Position numbers and translations under genes: made by a program
Assembly: GCF_003202155.1 (NCBI RefSeq)
Contig: NZ_QFLI01000011.1
Coordinates: 124,001-188,000 of the forward strand
Source: Marinifilum breve
GTDB lineage: Bacteria; Bacteroidota; Bacteroidia; Bacteroidales; Marinifilaceae
DNA: 64,000 bases
Direction of reading: 5' to 3'
Shown: piece after piece, positions 24,536 to 31,055 of the stretch
Numbering within the stretch: position 1 is the stretch's first letter
Layout: every line of letters starts with the position of its first letter
The notes under the pieces: model-generated
Told to the model about the DNA's origin: nothing
Databases searched by the model: none
Seen by the model: only the letters and a program-made list of their open reading frames with translations

Positions 24536-25530
24536 TGTTAGTAAAAAATGTAAGTGAAATAAAGCAATTTGTTGTTGTTACCGGTGCAGATATTAATACG
24601 GTTAATCCACATTTGAGGCAAGCTGATAAGAGTTACCTGAAGAAGCTGATGGGTACTGAGCAGTTTAATGAGCTGCAGGCTTTTTGTGATGATGTTCCGG
24701 ATCCTATTCCTGCAGAGAAAAAGCATTTGGTTGGATTGCTGGAACTGGCCCAATGTGCTGAAGTGAATTTGGGTTATTTCTTGTATTGGCCACACATGAT
24801 TATTGATGTGGGTGATGGTGGTGCCAACAGAAATGAGAGTGGAGATAAGAAATCGGCTTATTCATCGGATAAGGAAAGAGCCAGAATGAAATTCCAGTAT
24901 GATGGTTTTAATGCCCTGGAGGAAATGATGGAGTACTTGTTTGATAATTTGGATAAGTTCCCATTGTTTGCCAATTCGGATGCTTACAAAGTAGCTACTC
25001 AATATATCATTACCAGAACTGAAGAGTTTAATGCGATTCAGCCAATTGGCCATTCTTACCTAGTATTTAGAAATATTCAGCCATTTATGGGGATTGTGGA
25101 AGATCTGCAGTTGTCTCCAAAATTGGGAGCTGAGTTCCTTCAGGAATTGAAAGCTGAAATGAAGAAAGCTGATAGTGATGCTAAGTATAAAGAGCCTATT
25201 CAGTTATTAAAGAAAGCTTTTGCCTTTATGAGTTATGCCGAAGCTGCTGATGATCTTGGAATAAAAATCAATGATAAAGGATTGGTTTTTGAATCGAGTA
25301 AAGATTACAGTGGTAACAACTTGCCAAGCCAGGAACCTCTACCGGATGGCAAAATATATTCGGCTGTTGATCGTGCCAGATCGAGAGGTGAAAGTTATTT
25401 ATCGGACCTAAAAGATTATCTGTACAAGAAAGCTGCAGATTTCCCAACATATCAATCATCGGAAGTTTACCAGGAGAAAACCCCTGCATGGGGATTTGAT
25501 AACACAAACAAGAAAACTTGTAGAGTATGA
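24535..25530 (+). CDS. DUF6712-like phage protein, probable head-tail joining
   Basis: 331 residues. The N-terminal region (DINTVNPHLRQADKSYLKKL, then MGTEQFNEL) matches what I recall of a Bacteroidota phage family of unknown function found directly after portal genes. The body is helical with a long LEEMMEYLFDNLDKFPLFAN segment. It overlaps the portal stop by one base (TGATG) and the next gene by 4 bases. Position suggests a connector or neck protein. The family name is from memory and not checked. Confidence 0.6.
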   Translation: MLVKNVSEIKQFVVVTGADINTVNPHLRQADKSYLKKLMGTEQFNELQAFCDDVPDPIPAEKKHLVGLLELAQCAEVNLGYFLYWPHMIIDVGDGGANRNESGDKKSAYSSDKERARMKFQYDGFNALEEMMEYLFDNLDKFPLFANSDAYKVATQYIITRTEEFNAIQPIGHSYLVFRNIQPFMGIVEDLQLSPKLGAEFLQELKAEMKKADSDAKYKEPIQLLKKAFAFMSYAEAADDLGIKINDKGLVFESSKDYSGNNLPSQEPLPDGKIYSAVDRARSRGESYLSDLKDYLYKKAADFPTYQSSEVYQEKTPAWGFDNTNKKTCRV

Positions 25531-25751
25531 TTTTGAAAATCTTTATTGAAGTACTGATGGATACAAACACAAAAAAGGGTGTTGTCGGTATGATTATGAG
25601 TATTGGAATGCCATTGGTTGAAAACATGGAAAGGATTATCCAGGTGGGTGGAGCTTTGTTGGGTTTATACCTTGTGGTGATTTCGATAAGGCACAAGAGA
25701 TTGCAGATTAAACAACTTCAAAAAGCAATAGAGGAAAATGGGAAAGCTTAA
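25527..25751 (+). CDS. Small membrane protein of the lysis group (holin or spanin candidate)
   Basis: 74 residues with one strong membrane segment (IIQVGGALLGLYLVVISI), a preceding weak one (VVGMIMSIGMPLV) and a charged C-terminal helix (HKRLQIKQLQKAIEENGK). It overlaps the amidase gene by 14 bases. Small membrane proteins placed immediately before an endolysin are often holins. It could equally be a Rz-like helper. ATG 25557 is an alternative start. Confidence 0.6.
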   Translation: MILKIFIEVLMDTNTKKGVVGMIMSIGMPLVENMERIIQVGGALLGLYLVVISIRHKRLQIKQLQKAIEENGKA

Positions 25752-26229
25752 GTATTTGGTAGTGCATTGCACTGATACGCCTCCGAACATGAATGTTGAT
25801 AAGGCCAAGTTGGAGGAATGGCATATGAGTCCGAAGCCGAAAGGTCGTGGTTGGGATCGTTTGGGTTATTCTGATCTGATCAAGCGTGATGGATCTGTTA
25901 TCAATCTGACTCCTTACGATGATGATGATTTTGTATCGAGCTCAGAAATGACTTGGGGTGCAGCTGGTGTAAATGCTTATGCTCGACATGTGGTTTTAGA
26001 AGGTGGAAGAACTGAAGAGAATAAGGATCCTGGCATGGCTGATTTTATGGATTTGTTTACTGCAGAACAATTTTGTGCATTGCAAGAATATGCAAAAGAG
26101 TTTATTGCTAAAGATCCAAATGATAAAGTTGTAGGACATTACTATTTCTCTGACACTAAAACCTGTCCGAATTTTAATGTTGGTGAATTTTTAGAGTTGA
26201 TTGAAATTCCTGAAGATTTGATTGTATGA
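25738..26229 (+). CDS. N-acetylmuramoyl-L-alanine amidase (phage endolysin)
   Basis: 163 residues, the size of the T7-type Amidase_2 fold. The first zinc ligand is H10 in LVVHCTDTPP; the other two are H134 in KVVGHYYFSDTKTCPNF and C143. GYSDLIKRDGSVINLTPY is the typical strand pair of the family. It lacks a signal peptide, so a holin is needed for access to the wall. It cuts the amide bond between muramic acid and the stem peptide. It overlaps a small membrane protein upstream and a P-loop kinase gene downstream. Confidence 0.92.
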   Translation: MGKLKYLVVHCTDTPPNMNVDKAKLEEWHMSPKPKGRGWDRLGYSDLIKRDGSVINLTPYDDDDFVSSSEMTWGAAGVNAYARHVVLEGGRTEENKDPGMADFMDLFTAEQFCALQEYAKEFIAKDPNDKVVGHYYFSDTKTCPNFNVGEFLELIEIPEDLIV

Positions 26230-26789
26230 AGCATTGTATTCTAGTTATTGGAAATGTTGCTGCAGGTAAAAGTACTTTGAGTAAAGTATTGGCTGAAAGG
26301 CTTAATTGTGTTGTTGTGTGTTTGGATGATTCGAGGGTTGAAGTTGTTGAGCAGGGATTGGGAAATGGTCGTGGACATGCTGATCGGCTTGCTCAAGAAC
26401 TTTGCCTGAGAAAACTGACAGCTGAAGATCTGGTAATTTTTGAATCGACAGGAGTAACCAGATTTTACAGCAAAGCAATAAAAGAACTGGTTAGGCAGGA
26501 TTATAAAATTACCAAGGTGATGTTGATGTGTGACCAGGAAACGTGTTGGGATCGATACAAGAAAAGAAAAGCTTCGGGCCATTTTCAGGCTCCTTTTGCT
26601 TATGCCAAAGGAAAGAATATAAAAGAGGGAATTAGGTATTTCCATTGGGAACAAAAAAAGCTGGAGACAGATTTGAAATATGATAGTACTAAGTTGAGTA
26701 CTGAACTCATTGCAGATTCAATTATAAATACAATAAAGACAGATTATTCAAACGAGGCTATTGAGCTGATTAATGATATCATGAGATGA
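26226..26789 (+). CDS. P-loop kinase (polynucleotide/nucleotide kinase-like)
   Basis: 187 residues. Walker A is GNVAAGKS at 9-16; VVVCLDDSRVEVVEQG follows, as in zeta-toxin, Pnk and adenylate-kinase relatives. DLVIFESTG is a second strand with an acid and DRYKKRKASGHF looks like a lid with arginines. It could phosphorylate a nucleotide, RNA end or small molecule. It sits inside the lysis group, overlapping the amidase and the holin candidate by 4 bases each. A zeta-type toxin that blocks wall synthesis is one possibility; an RNA-repair kinase is another. The sequence does not decide. Confidence 0.75.
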   Translation: MKHCILVIGNVAAGKSTLSKVLAERLNCVVVCLDDSRVEVVEQGLGNGRGHADRLAQELCLRKLTAEDLVIFESTGVTRFYSKAIKELVRQDYKITKVMLMCDQETCWDRYKKRKASGHFQAPFAYAKGKNIKEGIRYFHWEQKKLETDLKYDSTKLSTELIADSIINTIKTDYSNEAIELINDIMR

Positions 26790-27175
26790 AAATATTTGGA
26801 AAGAAAAAGGATTTAGCAGAAAAGGTAACTGATCTGGTTGGTTCTGGAGTTGATAAGTTATTTTACACTCGAGAGGAGCAAGCTGATGATTTAAAGGCTT
26901 CGCATGATCAGTATTTAGAATTTATTACCAAAACACTTGGCGAAAGCACAGTGAGATCTATTACAAGAAGAAAGATTGCTTGTAAAATTGTGGATGTGGA
27001 ATTATTGTTGGTGTTGGCTGCTGCAGTAGCTTACAAATTTGATCCAGAATATGCAAAATTTCTTCTTGAGTTAGCTAAATTCCTTGGAACTGCATTCTTG
27101 GCAGTAGTTATTTTCTTCTTTGGCACATATGCCTTTATTCACAACAATCCATTTAAAAAGAAAGCTAAATTATGA
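26786..27175 (+). CDS. Membrane protein, 3TM-holin-like candidate
   Basis: 129 residues. The first 70 are charged and helical and include SITRRKIACKIVDVELLLVL. Two membrane segments follow, ELLLVLAAAVAYKF and LGTAFLAVVIFFFGTYAF, with a Lys-rich end. The layout resembles phage holins with a cytoplasmic N-terminal helix. It overlaps neighbours on both sides by 4 bases. It would let the amidase reach the wall. The upstream 74-residue protein is the competing candidate. Confidence 0.6.
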   Translation: MKIFGKKKDLAEKVTDLVGSGVDKLFYTREEQADDLKASHDQYLEFITKTLGESTVRSITRRKIACKIVDVELLLVLAAAVAYKFDPEYAKFLLELAKFLGTAFLAVVIFFFGTYAFIHNNPFKKKAKL

Positions 27176-27450
27176 CAGAATTAAAAGGTAAAATTCTTGC
27201 AGGAAAGATTCTAGTTGAGCCAATGAAAGCAGAGGGAAAAACTACAAGTGGCATCATTATTCCAGATTCTGCAAAAGAAAAACCCATAAAAGGAAAAGTT
27301 ATTCTGGTTGGAGCAGACCAAAAGGATGCACCTATGGAATTAAAAGTAGGTGATGTTGTTTTCTATGCAAAATATTCTGGAATAGAATTGAATATCGAAG
27401 CTGAAAACTATCTGTTAATGTCACAAAGTGATGTTTTATACATCTATTAA
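27172..27450 (+). CDS. groES: Phage GroES-like co-chaperonin
   Basis: 92 residues, the usual Cpn10 length. The N-terminal strand KILAGKILVEPM, the mobile loop AEGKTTSGIIIPDSAKEKP with its hydrophobic GroEL-binding III triplet, KGKVILVG, and the C-terminal LKVGDVVFYAKYSG plus YLLMSQSDVLYIY cover the whole GroES fold. The sequence is closest in style to chromosomal Bacteroidota GroES. Phage co-chaperonins such as T4 gp31 replace GroES for capsid folding. It overlaps the holin candidate by 4 bases and no GroEL lies nearby, so it must use the host GroEL. Confidence 0.9.
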   Translation: MTELKGKILAGKILVEPMKAEGKTTSGIIIPDSAKEKPIKGKVILVGADQKDAPMELKVGDVVFYAKYSGIELNIEAENYLLMSQSDVLYIY

Positions 27451-27482
27451 TCAGTAATCCATTTCAAAAAAAAATCTAAAAA

Positions 27483-28385
27483 ATGACAGAATTAACCTTC
27501 AATTATCGACCTGTACCGGAAATATCAAAAGAGAAAACATTGGTGGCAAAACATCCAGATGGATTTAATGAGTTGAATTCTCCGCAATGGATCCACCTGG
27601 TAAAGTTGTATAGAAAAGGGAAGATAACTTTTCAGGATAGGGTGTTGTTTGCTTTTGCGCTTTTGAGTATTCCTGGTGATTTGTTTGTGAGAACTTTTGA
27701 TGTTGAGCCTGCAAAGTTGACTGATACTGATGCTGAGTTGGATGAAAAGTTTCAGCGATTGGAGAACTTGAATGCAGTAATTAAATTGAGTGATTTCATC
27801 AAGAATGATTTGATTATTGAGAATAACTTGATGCCAAAGGTGAAAGTGAAATCGAAAAAGTATTATGGACCTGGAGACAAGTTTAGGAACATGACTTTTG
27901 CTGAATTTATTTTTGTGGATAGTTACTTTTTGGCTTACCAGGCTAACAAGGATGAGAATACTTTGAATAAGATGATTGCCGCGATGTATCGACCACAAAG
28001 GAAAGGATACAAACCTCATTCATCGGCTTACGGTGGTGACAGGCGCGAAGTATTTAATGAGCATATTTTGAGCTATAGAGCTGAAGAAATTGGTAAAATG
28101 GATTTGGATTATAGAATGGCTATATTCTGGAATTACATTGGGATTCGTCGATGGTTGTGTACTCAGTATCCGAATGTGTTGCCAATACATGAGGATGATC
28201 CGGAAGCAGTAAAACGCAATAAGAAAAAGCTGAGAACTCATAATAATTGGTTGAAGGTTGTAAGGTCGTTTACTGGTGGAAATCCTACAGAAGATGATAA
28301 GGTTGGGAAAGCTTTGCTTCATGCTATTTTAGATGAAATGGATCAGCGGATTGTTGAGTCGAGAAAATCAAAACGTAAGAAGTGA
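27483..28385 (+). CDS. Phage late protein of the tail region, unknown
   Basis: 300 residues, basic and helical, without membrane segments. It contains RMAIFWNYIGIRRWLCTQYP and a Lys/Arg-rich C-terminus (RIVESRKSKRKK). It starts a few dozen bases after groES and its TGA overlaps the next start (TGATG). Position before the tail genes would suit a tail assembly chaperone or connector. No slippery frameshift sequence is obvious at the junction. Confidence 0.6.
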   Translation: MTELTFNYRPVPEISKEKTLVAKHPDGFNELNSPQWIHLVKLYRKGKITFQDRVLFAFALLSIPGDLFVRTFDVEPAKLTDTDAELDEKFQRLENLNAVIKLSDFIKNDLIIENNLMPKVKVKSKKYYGPGDKFRNMTFAEFIFVDSYFLAYQANKDENTLNKMIAAMYRPQRKGYKPHSSAYGGDRREVFNEHILSYRAEEIGKMDLDYRMAIFWNYIGIRRWLCTQYPNVLPIHEDDPEAVKRNKKKLRTHNNWLKVVRSFTGGNPTEDDKVGKALLHAILDEMDQRIVESRKSKRKK

Positions 28386-28660
28386 TGGAAGATGAAGAAA
28401 TTAATGATGAAGGGGTAAGTGATGGTATAGATCTTAGTCCATACATTAATGTAATTTGTATGTTTTATGGTCCTTCGATTATGCCAAAGGGCTGTATTTT
28501 GATGACAACAAAGCAAATTGCAGAAAAGGTTCAGGAGTTATTTCCTATGGAAGTTCCGTTGCTTTCGGTTCATAAGGCATTGAAAGAATCTGGTTTTCAT
28601 TTGACCATTGTTAGATCTCCAGGTGATTTTAGTTTTTATTGGATGCTGAAGGAAAAGTGA
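28385..28660 (+). CDS. Small phage protein with a winged-helix-like region, unknown
   Basis: 91 residues from ATG 28385, which shares one base with the preceding TGA (a GTG 3 bases upstream is the alternative). An acidic N-terminus is followed by MTTKQIAEKVQELFPM and LLSVHKALKESGFHL, which read like a winged helix. It ends the block before the moron cassette. A tail assembly or regulatory role are both possible. Confidence 0.6.
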   Translation: MEDEEINDEGVSDGIDLSPYINVICMFYGPSIMPKGCILMTTKQIAEKVQELFPMEVPLLSVHKALKESGFHLTIVRSPGDFSFYWMLKEK

Positions 28661-28683
28661 ATTATTTAGAATGAATTTAATTA

Positions 28684-28746
28684 GTATCAAAAACGATACT
28701 TTTTTACTCCAAATTATTGTATGTATCAAAAACGATACTATCTTTG
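28684..28746 (+). promoter_or_regulatory. Moron promoter with two identical operators
   Basis: GTATC-AAAAAC-GATAC occurs at 28684-28699 and again at 28723-28738, 39 bases apart. TTG (28717-28719), exactly 19 bases, then TATCTTTG (28739-28746) is a consensus Bacteroidota promoter. The second operator fills its spacer, so a bound protein would block RNA polymerase. Confidence 0.85.
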
Positions 28747-28802
28747 TAATACAATATTCAACTAAAGCTGGCGGCAACAGTAACAATACGGCAAAATAAA
28801 AG

Positions 28803-29012
28803 ATGAACGCAAGATTAGCAGTTAAAGAAAACGAAATTCAAGTAAGAAACTTATTCAACTCTTCAGTTGAACTTGCAGAAAGAAAAGGTATTTCAGTAGA
28901 GGAAGTAATTGACTTTAAAGTAAAAATTGGTATCAAATTTTCTAAAACTGAAAGTCAAAAGGCAGCTTGGGAGTTAAGAGGTGAACAAGCAAAGGAATTA
29001 AATTCTAAATAA
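28803..29012 (+). CDS. Small protein of the moron cassette, unknown
   Basis: 69 residues, helical, without cysteines: VRNLFNSSVELAERKGISVE, then FSKTESQKAAWELRGEQAKE. It starts about 55 bases after the predicted transcription start and lies 7 bases before an XRE regulator gene. The layout, with its own promoter, operators and terminator, resembles a toxin-antitoxin or autoregulated immunity pair. It does not resemble a known toxin, so the role is open: antitoxin, inhibitor of host defence, or superinfection exclusion. Confidence 0.7.
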   Translation: MNARLAVKENEIQVRNLFNSSVELAERKGISVEEVIDFKVKIGIKFSKTESQKAAWELRGEQAKELNSK

Positions 29013-29019
29013 GAATTAC

Positions 29020-29325
29020 ATGAACAAACAACAAGCAAACGAGCAGCACTGGAGGTTGCTCGTTTTAATGCTAAAATTAATAGCAGAAGAAAAAGGTATT
29101 ACTCAGCAACAAATTGCAGATGAAACTGGTTTACAAAGATCGAATGTCAGTAGAATGTTTTCATTAAAGTATTGTCCTTCGATGTCCAATTTTCTGGCAA
29201 TAGCAAAAGCCATTAAAGTGAACTTTTTCTTTGAAGACAAAGAATCTAAAACAGAATTAAATGAGATATTTGAAAAGGCAATGACTGAATTAGGTCGCAG
29301 GCCAGATGACTTATCTCAAAATTAA
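29020..29325 (+). CDS. XRE-family regulator of the moron cassette
   Basis: 101 residues. A classic HTH_3 domain covers about 18-70: GITQQQIADETGLQRSNVSR and then MSNFLAIAKAIKVNFFFED. The C-terminus is acidic and ends in DDLSQN. It most likely binds the two GTATC-N6-GATAC operators upstream and represses its own transcript. It differs in promoter, terminator and direction of control from the late genes around it. HigA-type antitoxins are the closest familiar layout, but no HigB-like partner is present. Confidence 0.85.
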   Translation: MNKQQANEQHWRLLVLMLKLIAEEKGITQQQIADETGLQRSNVSRMFSLKYCPSMSNFLAIAKAIKVNFFFEDKESKTELNEIFEKAMTELGRRPDDLSQN

Positions 29326-29330
29326 AGTAC

Positions 29331-29359
29331 AAGCCTCTGCATTTGCAGGGGCTTTTTTT
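29331..29359 (+). terminator. Terminator of the moron cassette
   Basis: AAGCCTCTGC and GCAGGGGCTT pair (one G-T) around ATTT and are followed by a T run, which runs into late motif copy 6. Confidence 0.88.
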
Positions 29360-29366
29360 GTCCTTT
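29358..29366 (+). promoter_or_regulatory. Late-gene motif TTGTCCTTT, copy 6
   Basis: It lies 52 bases before the start at 29410. TTG is followed after exactly 19 bases by TAAAATTG, a 7-of-8 match to TAnnTTTG, which makes this the best promoter among the six copies. Confidence 0.65.
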
Positions 29367-29409
29367 TTCGAAATCCGGATAAAATTGATATTGCCAGAAA
29401 ACAGAGAAT

Positions 29410-29907
29410 ATGGCAACATTTAATAATTTGAAGGATTACTGCAAGGATCAGGCTACGCGCTTGAGAGGAATTGCACATACTGAAAAGGATAAGCATTTCT
29501 ACCGCTTAAATATTGAGGATATTCTACTTGGTGAAAAGGATTTGAATTATCCGATTTATTCTCTCGAGAACTACGAATTTAACTACAAGGATAACAAAGC
29601 TGGGAAAAGACGAAAAGGAATGACTTGTGCCATTGTTATTGGTAAAAGACTTTCGAAAACCTGTTCTGCAGAGGATATTGAGCAGGCTTTTGTGGAATGC
29701 GAACAAATTGGAGATGAAATATTTGTAAGCATGGCCAATGATGCAGCAACCAGAGAGCATCCATTTTTGAAGGGGTTTGATTTGGATAATGTAAGTGGGG
29801 TGCAATTTACTGCACCTGATAGAGTGTATGCAATTAGATATGTGTTTGAGCTGGATGCTTTGGCACCATTAAAAACGAATCCGGATTTGTGGATAAAAGC
29901 TGAATAG
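29410..29907 (+). CDS. Phage tail-block protein, unknown
   Basis: 165 residues, beginning MATFNNLKDYCKDQATRL and ending in strands (VQFTAPDRVYAIRYVFELD). The size and position at the head of the tail block fit a tail terminator or tube protein. It starts after late motif copy 6 and is followed at 2 bases by the next gene. No specific family is recognised. Confidence 0.6.
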   Translation: MATFNNLKDYCKDQATRLRGIAHTEKDKHFYRLNIEDILLGEKDLNYPIYSLENYEFNYKDNKAGKRRKGMTCAIVIGKRLSKTCSAEDIEQAFVECEQIGDEIFVSMANDAATREHPFLKGFDLDNVSGVQFTAPDRVYAIRYVFELDALAPLKTNPDLWIKAE

Positions 29908-29909
29908 AT

Positions 29910-31055
29910 ATGAGTGTAAATGTTATTCATAGTCCACAAGTAGTGGATTTTTGTAAGAGTCCGGTTGCTTTTGTTGTATCGGGAACTGAGACTGCACAGC
30001 CAAACTATAAACTGGCTGTTGTTGTGGTGGTGTATCAGAATGGAGGTTGGGTTGAATTGCCAATGCGATTGCTGGATGTGGACAAAGATGGAGCTGCTGT
30101 TGTTTCGGTTGGTAGGAATGTGAGAGATATGTTTGATCAGATGGATTTACCTGGTTACAATCAATCTGTGATATCGAGATGTCAACATTCTATAAAGGAA
30201 TATTATATCAAAGTATCGGAGTACTATGGTGAAGTTCCGGAGCTGCATGGATGGACTGAAAGCTCTCATTGTTTTATGCTGAAGGGGAAATTACCATTTT
30301 GGCAATTTCCCGGACATAATTTTTGGGGAGACTTGAAAGCTAGAAAAGGCTTTTTAACCAATATTGGAAAGCGAGTAAAGACCTGGTATGATGCCCAACA
30401 ATATTTATACTGGGGAAATTACTTTGATACTGCAGTATCGGTAAAACTGAAGGTGAAAGCATATTTTTCGGGTGGTGATGTGGTAGAACAGGATTTGTTG
30501 AGTTTTGCCAATATTCAGCCAAAGGAGATTGTTTTGATTCCGACTGGAGCTGCGCAATTGGATTTAAATTCGATTGCCGGCAATGGATCCATCTATCGAT
30601 ATGATTTGACTCTGGTAAAAACTACTCTTCCGACAGAAGATCAGGCAACACTGCAATTCAGAATTATTCCTAAACCATTGTATTCGTATGAATTTTTGTT
30701 TATGAATGATTTTGGTGTGTTTGAAAGTTTGCTGTGCACTGGCCAGAAGAAAAGAAAACTGAAGACTGCAGGTGAGTCGTACCGGAAGGAATTGCCATAT
30801 GATTATAAGGCTACAGATTCGGAGCATGAAAGTGTTATTTATGAATCGCGCAATAATTTCCAAATATCAACAGGGTTGAAGCCAGACTATGAGGCTATTC
30901 ATTTGGAAGGGATGCTTACCAACAATGTATTATTCTCTATGGAATATGGAAGGTTTATAAGATGTGAATTGGATCGTGGATCTTTTGCGATTACGGATGA
31001 TAAAAATGATAATCATCCAATAAAATTTAAATACAAATATGCCTTTGAACGATGA
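29910..31055 (+). CDS. Phage tail/baseplate protein, unknown
   Basis: 381 residues, beta-rich throughout, with strands such as YKLAVVVVVYQNGGWVELPM and a sharply folded C-terminus (NNVLFSMEYGRFIRCELDRG). The segment LYSYEFLFMNDFGVFESLLC is typical of a group of Bacteroidota phage proteins found before tape-measure genes. Its stop overlaps the next start (ATGA). A distal tail or baseplate role is inferred from place and fold pattern. Confidence 0.62.
   Translation: MSVNVIHSPQVVDFCKSPVAFVVSGTETAQPNYKLAVVVVVYQNGGWVELPMRLLDVDKDGAAVVSVGRNVRDMFDQMDLPGYNQSVISRCQHSIKEYYIKVSEYYGEVPELHGWTESSHCFMLKGKLPFWQFPGHNFWGDLKARKGFLTNIGKRVKTWYDAQQYLYWGNYFDTAVSVKLKVKAYFSGGDVVEQDLLSFANIQPKEIVLIPTGAAQLDLNSIAGNGSIYRYDLTLVKTTLPTEDQATLQFRIIPKPLYSYEFLFMNDFGVFESLLCTGQKKRKLKTAGESYRKELPYDYKATDSEHESVIYESRNNFQISTGLKPDYEAIHLEGMLTNNVLFSMEYGRFIRCELDRGSFAITDDKNDNHPIKFKYKYAFER

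Noticed and set aside
27483-28660. Programmed frameshift joining the two genes as a tail assembly chaperone
   Set aside because: The junction is a simple TGATG overlap and I see no slippery heptamer with a downstream structure.
28803-29325. Classic HigBA toxin-antitoxin pair
   Set aside because: The XRE protein resembles HigA, but the 69-residue partner lacks the RelE/HigB fold pattern and comes first. Kept only as an autoregulated moron of unknown function.
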